DNA of 64,000 nt from assembly GCA_037953745.1 (NCBI GenBank), contig JBAKBP010003157.1:95455-159454 (forward strand), read 5' to 3'. Under the pieces are notes generated by a model, which saw nothing but the letters and a program-made list of their open reading frames with translations, searched no databases and was not told the DNA's origin. A program made the position numbers and the translations under genes. This DNA comes from Lithodes maja. Lineage: Eukaryota; Arthropoda; Malacostraca; Decapoda; Lithodidae. Positions 34,937 to 45,560 of this stretch are shown piece by piece (the stretch's first letter is position 1; every line of letters starts with the position of its first letter).

Positions 34937-36706
34937 CTAAAGTTGCCCAGAGGCTATCTTCTGACGCCACAAGTCGACAGCGCCAGCAGCAGCGCGTCTG
35001 GGACGCGTTCCGGTCCGAGAATGATCACCATCAGTAAGAGGTGAGTCGTTCCTTTGAGAATCCTCAGACCCAGCAATAACAGGTGGAGCCTCAGATTGCA
35101 ATGCGGAATCGAGCTCCAAAGCGTACAAACGTGCGATAGGACGAACAGTAGTTCCAGTGGCTGTCTTCAATAGCGCCACCCGCTCTACAGAGTCTGCCCC
35201 CTTGTATACCTCCAATACGCGGCCTAATTTCCAGTATAAACGAGGACTATCTTCTTTAATTAAAACAACTTCGCCAACTGTAGGTGCCGTTGGTCTACCA
35301 GAGGGAGTAACACTCCTTTCCCTCAATGCTAGCAGATATTCACTAATCCACCGTTTCCTAAAATCCTCGATTATCCTGGATATATACTGGTATCTCTTAG
35401 ACACCGCTACCTCAGAGTACAACGAGGGATCCTCTAACTCTACTATGGACTGATAATCAGATGGAAACGCAGTCAATGGTTTTCCATATAGCAAGTGAGC
35501 TGGCGTTAATGGTAGTGGTTCTTGCAGGTCGGTGTACGCATATGTAAGCGGGCGATCATTCACGACTGCCTCTATCTCTGTGAGGACTGTCGTCAACTCA
35601 CTCTTCTTTAATAGAGCACGTCCTACAACCGCTCTGAGTCCTGACTTTACTATGCCGACACATAGTTCCCACATTCCACCAAACCAAGGTGCCTTAACTG
35701 GAATGAACCTCCATTCGCACTTCTTCTCTCCCAAAAAAGTGATGACAGTAGGATCACTACTCATATCCTTTAGATATTTTGATGCTTGGACATAAGTGGG
35801 AGCATTGTCGCTAAGAATGAGTTGAGGGAATGAACGACGGGCACAAAACCGTCTGAACGCCAGCATAAATTCTTCGCTAGACATATTATCACATAGTTCT
35901 AGGTGTACCGCTCGAGACGTCGCACAGGTAAACAATAATATATAAACCTTCTCATGCTCCCTCATCTTCAATGCCCCTGTGTAATCTAATCCTACCGCTT
36001 GGAAAGGTTCTAGGTGCTTTACACGGCATTCAGGTAGAGGTGGAGCTGGTCCAGTTGCATATGGTTTACCCTTTAGTCTCTGGCATATTACACACTTTCT
36101 CACTACGCGTCGAGCTACTTGTCGAACTCTGGGTATCCACCATGTGAGACGTAAATTTGATATAATATGACATACCCCGTAGTGTTTTACTTCCCTATGT
36201 GCACATATGATCAATAGATCAGTAACGTGATGTCTTGTTGGCATAAGTATAGGTCGGTTTGTGCCGTCTGGTACACCCGACCACTTCAGGCGACCCTCAC
36301 ACCTGATGAGGCCATTGTCTAGGTGCAACCGTAGTTGACGCACTATATTAGGCATTAATGTCTTATTCGAGCTTTTCAAGGATTCTAATTCATTGGAAAA
36401 GGTTTCTACTTGAACCCATTTGATCAAAGTTACTTCAGCTGCTTTAAATTCACGAGCATCAATGTTGTGACCCCTGTTGTAGAGTTGGCCCGTTACTTTA
36501 AGCTTAAGATTAGATACATATCGCAACACCCAAGCTACAATTCTGACTAGTTTATTATAGTCACCGAATCTTGCCCACTTTATGATAGGACCTTGGTGGC
36601 TCATTTGGTTGGGCTGTAACTGCCACTGTATCCAGTGGCAGAAGTCCCTCACCAACAGCATGCCATATAGTCCATTCACTTTCATGGAGCAGCCACTTTG
36701 GACCAT
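34937..36706 (-). CDS. BEL/Pao pol, integrase part
   Basis: This 589-codon frame holds the integrase. The order is the RNase H-integrase linker (QLRLHLDNGLIRCEGRL), a zinc-binding segment (HREVKHYGVCHIISNL with CVICQRLKG) and the catalytic core. In the core the Asp residues lie in GLDYTGALK and LSDNAPTY and the Glu in WFGGMWEL. Then come a VVNDRPLTY motif and the C-terminal DUF5641-type domain (VGEVVLIKEDSPRLYWKLGRV). It cuts host DNA and joins the cDNA ends. Its frame differs from the RT/RNase H frame by one shift near 36580, within an overlap of about 145 bp. The apparent first 40 residues are therefore out of frame for the native protein. The core looks intact. Confidence 0.9.
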   Translation of the reverse strand: MVQSGCSMKVNGLYGMLLVRDFCHWIQWQLQPNQMSHQGPIIKWARFGDYNKLVRIVAWVLRYVSNLKLKVTGQLYNRGHNIDAREFKAAEVTLIKWVQVETFSNELESLKSSNKTLMPNIVRQLRLHLDNGLIRCEGRLKWSGVPDGTNRPILMPTRHHVTDLLIICAHREVKHYGVCHIISNLRLTWWIPRVRQVARRVVRKCVICQRLKGKPYATGPAPPLPECRVKHLEPFQAVGLDYTGALKMREHEKVYILLFTCATSRAVHLELCDNMSSEEFMLAFRRFCARRSFPQLILSDNAPTYVQASKYLKDMSSDPTVITFLGEKKCEWRFIPVKAPWFGGMWELCVGIVKSGLRAVVGRALLKKSELTTVLTEIEAVVNDRPLTYAYTDLQEPLPLTPAHLLYGKPLTAFPSDYQSIVELEDPSLYSEVAVSKRYQYISRIIEDFRKRWISEYLLALRERSVTPSGRPTAPTVGEVVLIKEDSPRLYWKLGRVLEVYKGADSVERVALLKTATGTTVRPIARLYALELDSALQSEAPPVIAGSEDSQRNDSPLTDGDHSRTGTRPRRAAAGAVDLWRQKIASGQL

Positions 36707-39347
36707 GCCACCACAATTCGGACTTCATTAACTGGCTAGCCGTTATACCCCTAGTTATGAGATCACTAGGGTTTTCTTTTGTATTTACATAATGATAAGC
36801 AACGTCCGGCAAAAGGGCTCTAATCTCATCTACCCTATTCCGCACATAAACTGGCAGAGACTTCTTGCTATGTATCCAGTTGAGTGCGACCTGACTATCG
36901 CACCATACATGAACGATTTCAATATTTAATTCGCTCTCGTATGCTGCGCGTACATGTTGCACCAGACGTGCTAATAGCAGCATGGCAGTCAATTCCATTT
37001 TAGGGATAGTTACCTTTTTAACCGGGGCTACCTTGGCCCGGGCTGTAACTAAATGTGCCCCAAATGAAGTAACAACATATATGGCTACCCCGTATGCCGT
37101 GGCGCTAGCATCGCAAAACGTGTGTAACGTAACGTCACCGAACGCCGCCACTTTACGAGGTATAGGTTTAGTACATAGGATGGCATATTCATTCAACAAC
37201 AATGTCCCTTGGTCATTCAGGTCCTCGGGCAAACTGTCATCCCATCCTATCTTACGTCTCCAAACTTCCTGCATTAGAATCCTAGCTCTTATGGTAACAG
37301 GTAATGCTAGACCCAAAGGATCAAAAAATTGCGCAACTTTGCTCAACAGACTTCTTTTTGTGTGCGTTCCTGTCTGCTGAGCAAAAGACCTTGTTTGAAA
37401 AGTTAGTAAGTTATGTTTAGGTTGCCAGATCATCCCCAAATTTCTGGACTTTTCCTGGTTAAGAGATGCCGTACCATCCACTTGTATTAAACTCTGAAGA
37501 TCTTCACTATTAGTAACCCACTCGCGGAGAAATAGATATGCATCCACAAACAATCTGCGTGCTTGCCAGTATGCATACAACAAATCATCTTGACTATCGC
37601 TAGTACCCTGCAAATTGTCAATGTATAATCCGCGAGATAGTTTACTTGTGTCCTCATGAGTGTCAGCTAGATGTTTTCTGATTGTGGCATTTAACAAAAA
37701 CTGCGAGCAAGTGGCCCCAAAGAGTACAACCCGAAAACAGTATATTATGATGGGACTTTCAGAGTCGCTAATGTCGCCGAACCAAAGAAAGCGGGTAACA
37801 TCTCTATCTTCCTCCTCTAGCTTGACCATCAAGAATGCTTTCTCGATGTCACTGGTATAGGCGTACTTTCCCAGCCTAAACCGCAATAGATGTTGGGACA
37901 GGTCCGACACCATGGACGGACCTGTCAACAGGCAGTCATTTAGACTGGGTTGTTGTCCTTGGTGGGCAGAACAGTCATACACCACCCGTATTGGTGTGGT
38001 GACGCTGTCTTTCTTTACCCCATGATGGGCCAGATAGTGAACCCTACTCTTCTTACACGGTTCCCTGACATCGACTCTCTCTATAAAGCCCCTATCCTCA
38101 TAACTCCGAAATACATCGTCATACGCCTGGCGCGTGCTCGGTTCGTTAGACAATTTCCGCTGCAATGCGCGCAAGCGACCTAATGCCAAACCATAGTTGG
38201 TAGGCAGGCTTATCTCACTGTTCTTCCAGTGTAAACTAACTTTATATTGCTTGTCTGAGGCACAGTAGCACACAGACTCGTCAAACCTTTGTAGCGCAAC
38301 TTCCGAGTCATAATCAGTCTCCATAGGATTAATGCCTATGTGATCCAATCTCCACAGTCGTTCCAGGTCGAACTCGGCAGCCATCTTAGGGTCACTAGGT
38401 TGGGAATCCTCCCTTCCCAACTCCTCTGCCGCGGTTACATTGACTCTATATATCGAGACCGTGTCGACCAGGACCTTTGACTGTGTAGTATGCACCTTTC
38501 CGCTCATGCAGTATCCAAATTTAGTGGGGATTAAAATTACACCACACATCTTTTTAAATCCAGGGTATACTACTTCACAATAATGATCCACACCAAGTAG
38601 AACATGCACCTCACTCTGATTTCCCATGGGATCTGACAAGTTAACCCCTTTGCTACGTAATGCGTGTTCCACCTTCTTCACACCCACAGATACATATTCT
38701 GGTAGGGTGTCTACTACGATACAAGTCATAAAGTACCGTTTTTTACGATAGAAATATGAAATCTCCGCTATCTCGAAGTCTTGTTTATCAGTAACCCCTG
38801 TGAAGCCCTGTAATCGAAGAGTCTCAGCCCCTACGATTCGGTGCTTCAGTCCCACTAGTACGGACTTCTTTATAAAGGAACGTTGAGATCCTTGATCTAG
38901 AAGTACCCGACAAACTTTGTTAATGTCATTACCTTCCATGGGAATCTGTATTGTGGGCAATATAGTGGTGTCTTGCGTGCTACCTAGTGCCACAGTTGTA
39001 GTACCCTCATTTTTGACGTCTTTGACTTTATCTGCAGTAGGACACAACTTATCAAAGTGATATCCTTTGCAGTGCCGACAGGGCCTTAAGTATGTAGCAG
39101 TACATTGTCCCTGATTACCATGTTCCCCACTTAGACAACCTACACATAGCTTCAATCTTTTCGCCTGTGCTAGTTTTGTCTCATTTGTCGGGTATTTTAC
39201 GCAGAAACTCCATTTATGTTTGTTGTTACATAGCTTACATAGAATCTGAGCAGGTTTCTTATACACACCCTCTTTCTTTACTTTAGTCCCCACTGTCATG
39301 CTTATTGTTCCCCCCCTTCTCCACATTCTCACTCCCTCCCGACACAT
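36561..39347 (-). CDS. BEL/Pao pol: gag C-terminus, protease, reverse transcriptase, RNase H
   Basis: 928 codons. Residues 35-105 repeat the gag Cys/His region (CKLCNNKHKW, CVGC, CRHCKGYH). The protease active site is LLDQGSQRSF near residue 151 (DQGS in place of DSG/DTG). The RT has its first catalytic Asp in YTSDIEKAF (about 500), VVLFGATCSQF (about 540) and LYIDNLQGT (575-578). The usual YxDD is therefore Y-I-D-N here. The Pao-type RNase H follows: TFCDASATAYG, IPKMELTAML, VWCDSQVALNW and VNTKENPSDLITRG. Its start at 39347 is only where the frame opens, inside the second copy of the 622/623-bp duplication. The native protein would continue from gag. The product copies the element RNA into DNA in cytoplasmic particles. 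Confidence 0.9.
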   Translation of the reverse strand: MCREGVRMWRRGGTISMTVGTKVKKEGVYKKPAQILCKLCNNKHKWSFCVKYPTNETKLAQAKRLKLCVGCLSGEHGNQGQCTATYLRPCRHCKGYHFDKLCPTADKVKDVKNEGTTTVALGSTQDTTILPTIQIPMEGNDINKVCRVLLDQGSQRSFIKKSVLVGLKHRIVGAETLRLQGFTGVTDKQDFEIAEISYFYRKKRYFMTCIVVDTLPEYVSVGVKKVEHALRSKGVNLSDPMGNQSEVHVLLGVDHYCEVVYPGFKKMCGVILIPTKFGYCMSGKVHTTQSKVLVDTVSIYRVNVTAAEELGREDSQPSDPKMAAEFDLERLWRLDHIGINPMETDYDSEVALQRFDESVCYCASDKQYKVSLHWKNSEISLPTNYGLALGRLRALQRKLSNEPSTRQAYDDVFRSYEDRGFIERVDVREPCKKSRVHYLAHHGVKKDSVTTPIRVVYDCSAHQGQQPSLNDCLLTGPSMVSDLSQHLLRFRLGKYAYTSDIEKAFLMVKLEEEDRDVTRFLWFGDISDSESPIIIYCFRVVLFGATCSQFLLNATIRKHLADTHEDTSKLSRGLYIDNLQGTSDSQDDLLYAYWQARRLFVDAYLFLREWVTNSEDLQSLIQVDGTASLNQEKSRNLGMIWQPKHNLLTFQTRSFAQQTGTHTKRSLLSKVAQFFDPLGLALPVTIRARILMQEVWRRKIGWDDSLPEDLNDQGTLLLNEYAILCTKPIPRKVAAFGDVTLHTFCDASATAYGVAIYVVTSFGAHLVTARAKVAPVKKVTIPKMELTAMLLLARLVQHVRAAYESELNIEIVHVWCDSQVALNWIHSKKSLPVYVRNRVDEIRALLPDVAYHYVNTKENPSDLITRGITASQLMKSELWWHGPKWLLHESEWTIWHAVGEGLLPLDTVAVTAQPNEPPRSYHKVGKIR

Positions 39348-40169
39348 ACATTCTCCCTTTGTTCAACTGTAGATTATTGATCTCCTTGCTGAACTGAGTT
39401 TTGAACTCCCCCAGCTCAAATGATCTTACCTTATCAAGTATTGCCATAGGAAGCTTCTGACGCAAGATAATAACTATCATTTCCTGCGTGGTAAGCCCTA
39501 GGGTGTCTAGCGATCGAGTATGGCACTCCATATTTGCCCTGAAGTTTGTCATTACCTTCCATGGGAATCTGTATTGTGGGCAATATAGTGGTGTCTTGCG
39601 TGCTACCTAGTGCCACAGTTGTAGTACCCTCATTTTTGACGTCTTTGACTTTATCTGCAATAGGACACAACTTATCAAAGTGATGTCCTTTGCAGTGCCG
39701 ACAGGGCCTTAAGTATGTAGCCGTACATTGTCCCTGCTTACCATGTTCCCCACTTAGACAACCTACACATAGCTTCAATCTTTTCGCCTGTGCTAGTTTT
39801 GTCTCATTTGTCGGGTATTTTACGCAGAAACTCCATTTATGTTTGTTGTTACATAGCTTACATAGAATCTGAGCAGGTTTCTTATACACACCCTCTTTCT
39901 TTACTTTAGTCCCCACTCTCATGCTTATTGTTCCCCTCTTCTCCACATTCTCACTCCCTCCCGACACATACATTCTCCCTTTGTTCAACTGTAGATTATT
40001 GATCTCCTTGCTGAACTGAGTTTTGAACTCCCCCAGCTCAAATGATCTTACCTTATCAAGTATTGCCATAGGAAGCTTCTGACGCAAGATAATAACTATC
40101 ATTTCCTGCGTGGTATGCCCTAGGGTGTCTAGCGATCGAGTATGGCACTCCATATTTGCCCTGAAGTTT
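38925..40169 (-). repeat. 622/623-bp tandem duplication inside BEL gag-pol
   Basis: 38925-39547 and 39548-40169 are direct copies. I count about seven substitutions plus one length change in a C run (near 39310 versus 39930). The breakpoints share GTCA. Because the period is not a multiple of three, the downstream copy falls in another frame and the gag frame runs out at 39434. The duplication repeats the Cys/His zinc region and the end of the gag domain. Confidence 0.95.
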
Positions 40170-40840
40170 GTCAACTCATCAACCTTATACTGTGGTTCTG
40201 CGAGCCCCAACAAGGCAACAACATGGGCCATCTTCAACTGCTCTCTATCCCCGTATGTGGACTCTAATAGGTGTACCGCTTCAAGATAACTACCACCCAC
40301 TACTGCAAAACCCTCTATTAAATGCAAGGCCTCTCCTTCCATTTGTCCCTTCAGATAGTGAAACTTGCGGACATTATCCAAAGAGGATTCATGAACCGTA
40401 GATCGAAATACGTCCCAGAAAGCTAACCACTCGGTTAACTTGCCCCCAAATGTAGGAAGATTGAGCTTTGGGATTTGTTTTGGGTCAGCCCTTCTATGGG
40501 CCTCATTATCGCCTCCCTTCTTACTTGCGATTGCACGCTGTAATAGGTACTTCGCTCTAAAGACAGGTTCGTCATAGAGGGCGCGATTATCACACTCTGT
40601 AACAATCTCTTCCTCCTCTATCATGTCAGCCACAATCACCTCACTCAGAGCCGTAATACGTCCGTGGGTAGCCTGGACGCTTTCTAATCTAGCCTCCAAT
40701 TCCTCTAGTTCAGCAGTAGTGATGAAAGTGTTGACGTCCACAATTAGCCTATTTAATACTCCCCGAAGTCCCGGCCTTTGATTTTTAGGGGCTTTGATCA
40801 GCACCCCACTAGACGGTGTCTCTTTATCGTTTTTATCCAT
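39434..40840 (-). CDS. BEL/Pao gag (truncated at its C-terminus by the duplication)
   Basis: 468 codons beginning MDKNDKETPSSGV. Residues about 35-75 are a helical region. The DUF1759-type gag domain follows: PKLNLPTFGGKLTEWLAFWD, then FHYLKGQMEGEALHLIEGF, VHLLESTYGD and RQKLPMAIL. Next comes the Cys/His region CKLCNNKHKW, CVGCLSGEHG and CRHCKGHHFDKLCP. The capsid domain packages element RNA and the Cys/His motifs bind nucleic acid. After MEGND the frame enters the second copy of the duplication in a wrong register, giving about 30 unrelated residues before the stop. The start is the first Met after the 5' leader and is well placed about 400 bp inside the 5' LTR. Confidence 0.88.
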   Translation of the reverse strand: MDKNDKETPSSGVLIKAPKNQRPGLRGVLNRLIVDVNTFITTAELEELEARLESVQATHGRITALSEVIVADMIEEEEIVTECDNRALYDEPVFRAKYLLQRAIASKKGGDNEAHRRADPKQIPKLNLPTFGGKLTEWLAFWDVFRSTVHESSLDNVRKFHYLKGQMEGEALHLIEGFAVVGGSYLEAVHLLESTYGDREQLKMAHVVALLGLAEPQYKVDELTNFRANMECHTRSLDTLGHTTQEMIVIILRQKLPMAILDKVRSFELGEFKTQFSKEINNLQLNKGRMYVSGGSENVEKRGTISMRVGTKVKKEGVYKKPAQILCKLCNNKHKWSFCVKYPTNETKLAQAKRLKLCVGCLSGEHGKQGQCTATYLRPCRHCKGHHFDKLCPIADKVKDVKNEGTTTVALGSTQDTTILPTIQIPMEGNDKLQGKYGVPYSIARHPRAYHAGNDSYYLASEASYGNT

Positions 40841-41221
40841 TTTGCATGCGAGCCTATAGGCTATGTATCTAAATGTTACGTTACAAAAACAACGGCCAAA
40901 TAATAGTCTAATTAAGAGACGCCAACCGGCGGACTTCTATGATATGGAGAAAAAAATAGTAAATAGCAATACCTACTAATGGATCATATTGAACAAGAAA
41001 AAATGTTAGGTCAGGTCATATGTCACAGGAAGTCTGAAACGGAAAAGAAAATTATTAGGGAAAGCTGATGGGTGGGATGCAGAACTTGGGCAGGTGCAAC
41101 GATGTGACCCTGCATTCCGGCTCTAACCATCGCTTGGCTAGCCTTGCCAGTTTATCATAGAGTTGTTCCTGCATCCTGTTATATGTCCCCTTGTTCATTG
41201 CCTTAAAATCCCTTACTGGTA

Positions 41222-41246
41222 GCTAATTCCCGGGTCTGGGCACCAT
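41222..41246 (-). promoter_or_regulatory. BEL primer-binding site
   Basis: Immediately inside the 5' LTR, the minus strand reads A then TGGTGCCCAGACCCGGGAA. The plus strand therefore looks like the 3' end of a tRNA (GGGTCTGGGCACCA). The tRNA identity was not determined. Confidence 0.7.
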
Positions 41247-42044
41247 TGTGGTAAACTATCAATGGAAGTTAAATATTACTAAGCTATAATGAATCAAATA
41301 AAATCAATCTAAATGAAAACTACTCTATATCTAAATTGAATTCAATCTGAAACAAGCTAATTTATATCCAAAGGTCTCACATAACAAATGTATATATAGG
41401 GTAAGGTTATAAGGGTTAATATTAGCCAGGAATTAACTCACCAATAGTTCCACGTGGCAATGAGGCAAGGGAGAACGTTTTATCCAATATGGCGGTGGAC
41501 AATGGGGAACGAGACTTCGGTCCCAAGACTCGAGTCAAGTTAAAGAAAGAATAAATGATTACATGGGAATGGACATGATTATTATAATGTATGTTTATCT
41601 ATCAGTCAGTCATGATGTCGATGAGAGCGTCGTGATGGTGTAGCTGTGTGTATTGCTGTATGTGTATTGTGATAGCAGGCACAAAAGCTCGATCAACTGA
41701 GGGCGGAAAAATTAGATGTTGACTGGTTGGTGTTCGTGAAGGCTCTGGCGTACCTCAAAAGCACACCTTGCTGCCTTGGCAAACCGCCAGGAGCCCAAAT
41801 TATCGTACCGCATTTAGGTTGCTCTATACGATAAATTATATTAATATATACGATAAATTCATATATACTACATAAGACCATGGCAATATTGCTTAATAGC
41901 ATATTAGGCCTTTTATAACTTAACTTATTTACAATCTTATAATATACGATCTACTCGTCCTACGTCGTGCTGTAGGAGAGATCGTGACGTCACAGAGACA
42001 TACGAGATCACAAAAGAGTCATATTCTATCGTATTTATACGATA
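41247..42044 (-). repeat. BEL element 5' LTR
   Basis: 798 bp, nearly identical to 34101-34898. On the element strand it begins TATCG and ends CACA; the outer edge meets the GATGT duplication. It should contain the promoter, but no single TATA box stands out from the AT-rich sequence. Confidence 0.95.
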
Positions 42045-43946
42045 GATGTACAGTAATTGGTCCCCTTAAAACTTCGATAGGAGAAATTACAGAAAATGAT
42101 TTAGAAATGTGCAGTACATTAAATAATCAATTTCTTTCCGTTTTCACAAATGAAAAATTGGCACAGTTTCCAGAAGTCCGTAAGGTATATAGCGATAGTA
42201 TAGAAAATAGCTTAAGTGCGGTTAATATAAGTAGAAATTATGTGCTTAAGTAAATTGACAGACTGAAACCTCAGAAATCGCCTGGTCCGGATGAGGTATA
42301 TGCTAGAGTATTAAAAGAGTGCAGAGATGAGTTAAGTTACCCATTAACATTTCTATTTAACAAGTCATTATAAACCGGTTTAGTTCCAGAAGCTTGGAAG
42401 CTTGCAAATGTAGTTCCGATCTTCAAAAAAGGTGATAAATCAATAGCATCCAATTACCGTCCCATTAGTCTCACATCAATCATAGGAAAGCTACTACAGT
42501 CAGTTATTGCTAGTAAAATTAGAAACCACTTAGAAACATTTAATTAAATACATTTTTCTCAGCATGGATTCACTCAGGGACGTTCTTGCCTTACAAATTT
42601 GCTTAGTTTTTTCTCAGAGGTGTATGAAGCAGTAGATAATGACAAGTCATATAATATAATATATTTAGATTTCAGTAAAGCTTTCGACAGAGTCCCTCAT
42701 GAGAGATTGATGAGAAAAGTTGAGGCGCATGGAATAGGTGGGTCGTTGTTGGGATGGATTAGGTCATGGCTAATTGGTAGGAAGCAGAAAGTCAGTATAA
42801 ATGGTACTAAGTCAGAGTGGGGATCAGTCAAGAGTGGTGTCCCCCAGGGATCTGTATTGGGTCCTCTGTTATTTATTATATACATAAATTACCTTGATTT
42901 AGGTATAACTAGTAGGATAAGTAAATTTGCAGACGATACCAAAATAGGGAGACCAATAGATTCAGATAGCGACATAGAGTGCCTCCAAAGGGATCTAGAT
43001 ACCTTACACAAATGGTCAGTAAAATGGCAGATGAATTTTAACATTGACAAATGCAAGGTATTAAAGATAGGGAAGACGAATACTAATGCAAAATATAAAC
43101 TAGCTAATGCTGAATTAGAAAACTCAGACTGCGAGAAAGATTTGGGTGTGTTTGTTAGCAACGATTTGAAACCTAGAAAAAAGTGTATAAGCGTACGTAA
43201 CAAGGCAAACAGGATTCTAGGGTTCATCTCAAGGAGTGTGAGTAACAGAACTGCCGATGTTATCTTAAAACTTTACTTGTCATTAGTGAGACCTCATATG
43301 AATTATGCTGTCCAATTTTGGTGTCCTAATTACAGAATGGACATAGATTCGTTGGAGAGAGTACAGCGAAGAATGACAAAAATGATTCATAATATTAGAA
43401 ATCTACCATATGAAGAAAGGTTGACAAAATTAGGCTTACATTCGTTAGAAAGACGCAGAGTTAGAGGGGATATGATAGAAGTGTTCAAGTGGGTTAGTGG
43501 GACAAATACAGGAGACATCAAAAATTTACTGAAGCTCAGTGATAGCGAAAAAACTCGAACAAATGGTTTCAAATTAGATAAATTTTGTTTCAGAAAAGAT
43601 ATAGGCAAATATTGGTTTGGTAACAGAGTTGTAGATGGGTGGAATAGGCTACCGAGTGATATAGTGGGATCAAGAACGATAGGGAGCTTTAAGATAAAAT
43701 TAGATAGGCATATGGACGAGATGGGTTGGGTGTGAGGGGGATCTAGCAGGTGTGGGCCAATCGGCGCTCAGCAGACCCCGTAATCTTGTGTTAATCTATG
43801 ACCGTTTTGGTTGGGTCAGTACTCAAGGTATTAGTGAGTTGGGCCTATAATTGGGCCTAGTAATTGGGGTTGGGTGTGACAGGGCCTTGTATGGGCCGAT
43901 CGGCTTTTTGCAGACTCCCATTTTCTTATGTTCCTATGTTCTTAAG
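42045..43946 (+). pseudogene. CR1-like LINE, 3' part (interrupted by the BEL element)
   Basis: The frame resumes as GPLKTSIGEITEND in register with the upstream part at 34100. It continues through KPQKSPGPDEVYARVLKEC, NVVPIFKKGDKS, SNYRPISLTSIIGKL and the large open block 42599-43735. That block holds IIYLDFSKAFDRVPHERL, KSGVPQGSVLGPLLF, the catalytic KFADDTKIG, LVRPHMNYAVQFWCP, RRMTKMIHNI and RRRVRGDMIEVFKW. In-frame TAA codons at about 42053, 42251, 42372 and 42544 interrupt it. The 3' trailer ends at about 43946 with the short tandem CTTATGTTCCTATGTTCTTA, a typical CR1/L2-style tail. RT catalysis residues are intact but the copy is dead. Confidence 0.9.
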
Positions 43947-45440
43947 TGTTGCCAATACAGGAGCAGTGCTCAAAAGGTCGTGGTAACTGGTACAGGGTTA
44001 ATGTACAGGCAGTTACAAAGGAAAGTACATTACTGACGGATATATACGTCGCTGGGACTAGGGAGTTACTTATCTACTGACGTATATACTGTATATGGTG
44101 CTGGGATTGGAGGGGTTAAGTAGTTGGATAATTTATTGCAATCTATTCTAAATTATATTTATTATATTCCAACTCAGTCACTAAATTTACTGTGAATCTG
44201 ATTTATTTACTCCGTGTAATTTGACCTCATCAACGATCGAATATTATTTGTTGTGTCTCGTGGAGAGATTATTCGCAATAACTTTTAGAGAGTTAAATTC
44301 AGATTTAAACTATCTTTCCCCTTAGAATAAAATAAAGTTCATATCTTTATTCCCCGATTTTACATCGCATTAAAGTAAAATATTATTTCCTGTGACCGCA
44401 GTCCAACTGACCTATACCCCCAAGAGCGGTACCTTTGAGATCTCACCTGAACACGACCCTAATTAATTTTGACCACCGCGCAGTCACGCACAACTGAGTG
44501 ATAGGCCCCGTTGCCTTACCTTGCCCTTGTCACTATACCTCGCGTTAGACACTTGACTCGCATATGTATTGATGTCAATGATTATTGTTGTGTATATATA
44601 TTCTCCATCAATGCATATTTTCTCTCTTCAATTATTGTGTAAGTGACGAACTATATTTCACAAGGGAGTAAAACATATTCAACTCTCTCAAGTCATATTG
44701 AATATTAATTTCCTACTCTATAATTATAGTAGTGAAGTTAATACCCCATGTTCTGTACGTATGTCCATTGAATAAATATGAGTCTAATCTATACTGTGTG
44801 TTTATTGTGTTGTTGATTGCCCGATTGAGTAAGTACTTATCATATTCATGAAGTGAGATGTGTTCCTGTCGAGCATATTCCAAATCTAAATATCCGAAAC
44901 CCGGATTGATAGAGATACAATACTGAAGCGAGTTGGATTACAACCCGGCATAACAATTGTTAAGAACATACAAAAATAATGTTGAGGGAGGCCAAGGAAT
45001 TCAAACTCGTTTAAAGACCGTGCCACACGCGGGATATCTCCCTCCCTTGACATTATGTTCATATATTTTCTTCTACAATGTTCCTTTATACCTACGTTCA
45101 AGGTGTTCATTATTCACATGTGCCTAGTACTACAATCCTATACACATGTGACATAACAACATTGCTTTATATGGGAGATAATGGTATATTAATTATCTAT
45201 CATCCCCCTCTTTCCTCCACTGACTCTCAAGTGACGGCGTCTCTTCTGTGGATGGACCTCCCTACTGCGAACCTAGAGGTTGGCAGAACTGGAAGCCAAA
45301 GCGTCACATTTTTCCTTTGCCTCTCAACTTTTTCTTCATAATTGCAGAGGGGCACAAGACCTTGGGTGGGGCTTTGGCTTCCCGGGCATTTCCACACCTT
45401 CCTCAGCTCCCTGCCTTGGAGTGGCTTTGGTCACCTGGGC
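43947..45440. other. Unassigned stretch
   Basis: No convincing gene. A short doubled motif, CTGACGKATATAYNCTG, occurs near 44035 and 44080. The rest shows no tandem or inverted structure that I could detect. Confidence 0.4.
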
Positions 45441-45479
45441 TTTATTAGTGGTAAGCAGGGAGGGTTCTGTGGGGGCGCT

Positions 45480-45560
45480 CAGTTATGGCCTTGGCCTTGC
45501 TCGGGACCTTGGGGCTGCTCGACCAGACAGCCTGGGGAACAGCAACAACAACAACAACAT
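45480..45560 (+). repeat. Retroposon 3' module related to the 190-bp unit, (CAA)n tail
   Basis: GGCCTTGGCCTTGCTCGGGA, CCTTGGGGCTGCTC and GCCTGGGGAACAGCAACAAC match the GC-rich block of the 6-9 kb array and of 63040-63095 in order and spacing. The copy ends in (CAA)n. This suggests that all three derive from the 3' end of one retroposon family. Confidence 0.6.

Larger units (their letters stand above)
34101..42044 (-). mobile_element. BEL/Pao LTR retrotransposon, full length
   Basis: The 7,944-bp element lies on the minus strand. Two 798-bp LTRs (34101-34898 and 41247-42044) differ at only about five positions that I could count. GATGT directly flanks both ends (34096-34100 and 42045-42049), the 5-bp duplication typical of this superfamily. 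Internally it has a primer-binding site, a gag with a DUF1759-type domain and Cys/His motifs, a DUF1758-type aspartic protease, Pao-type RT and RNase H, and an integrase with a DUF5641-type C-terminus, in canonical order. It has inserted into a CR1-like LINE. An internal duplication and at least one shift break the gag-pol frame, so this copy is probably not autonomous as assembled. Confidence 0.95.
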
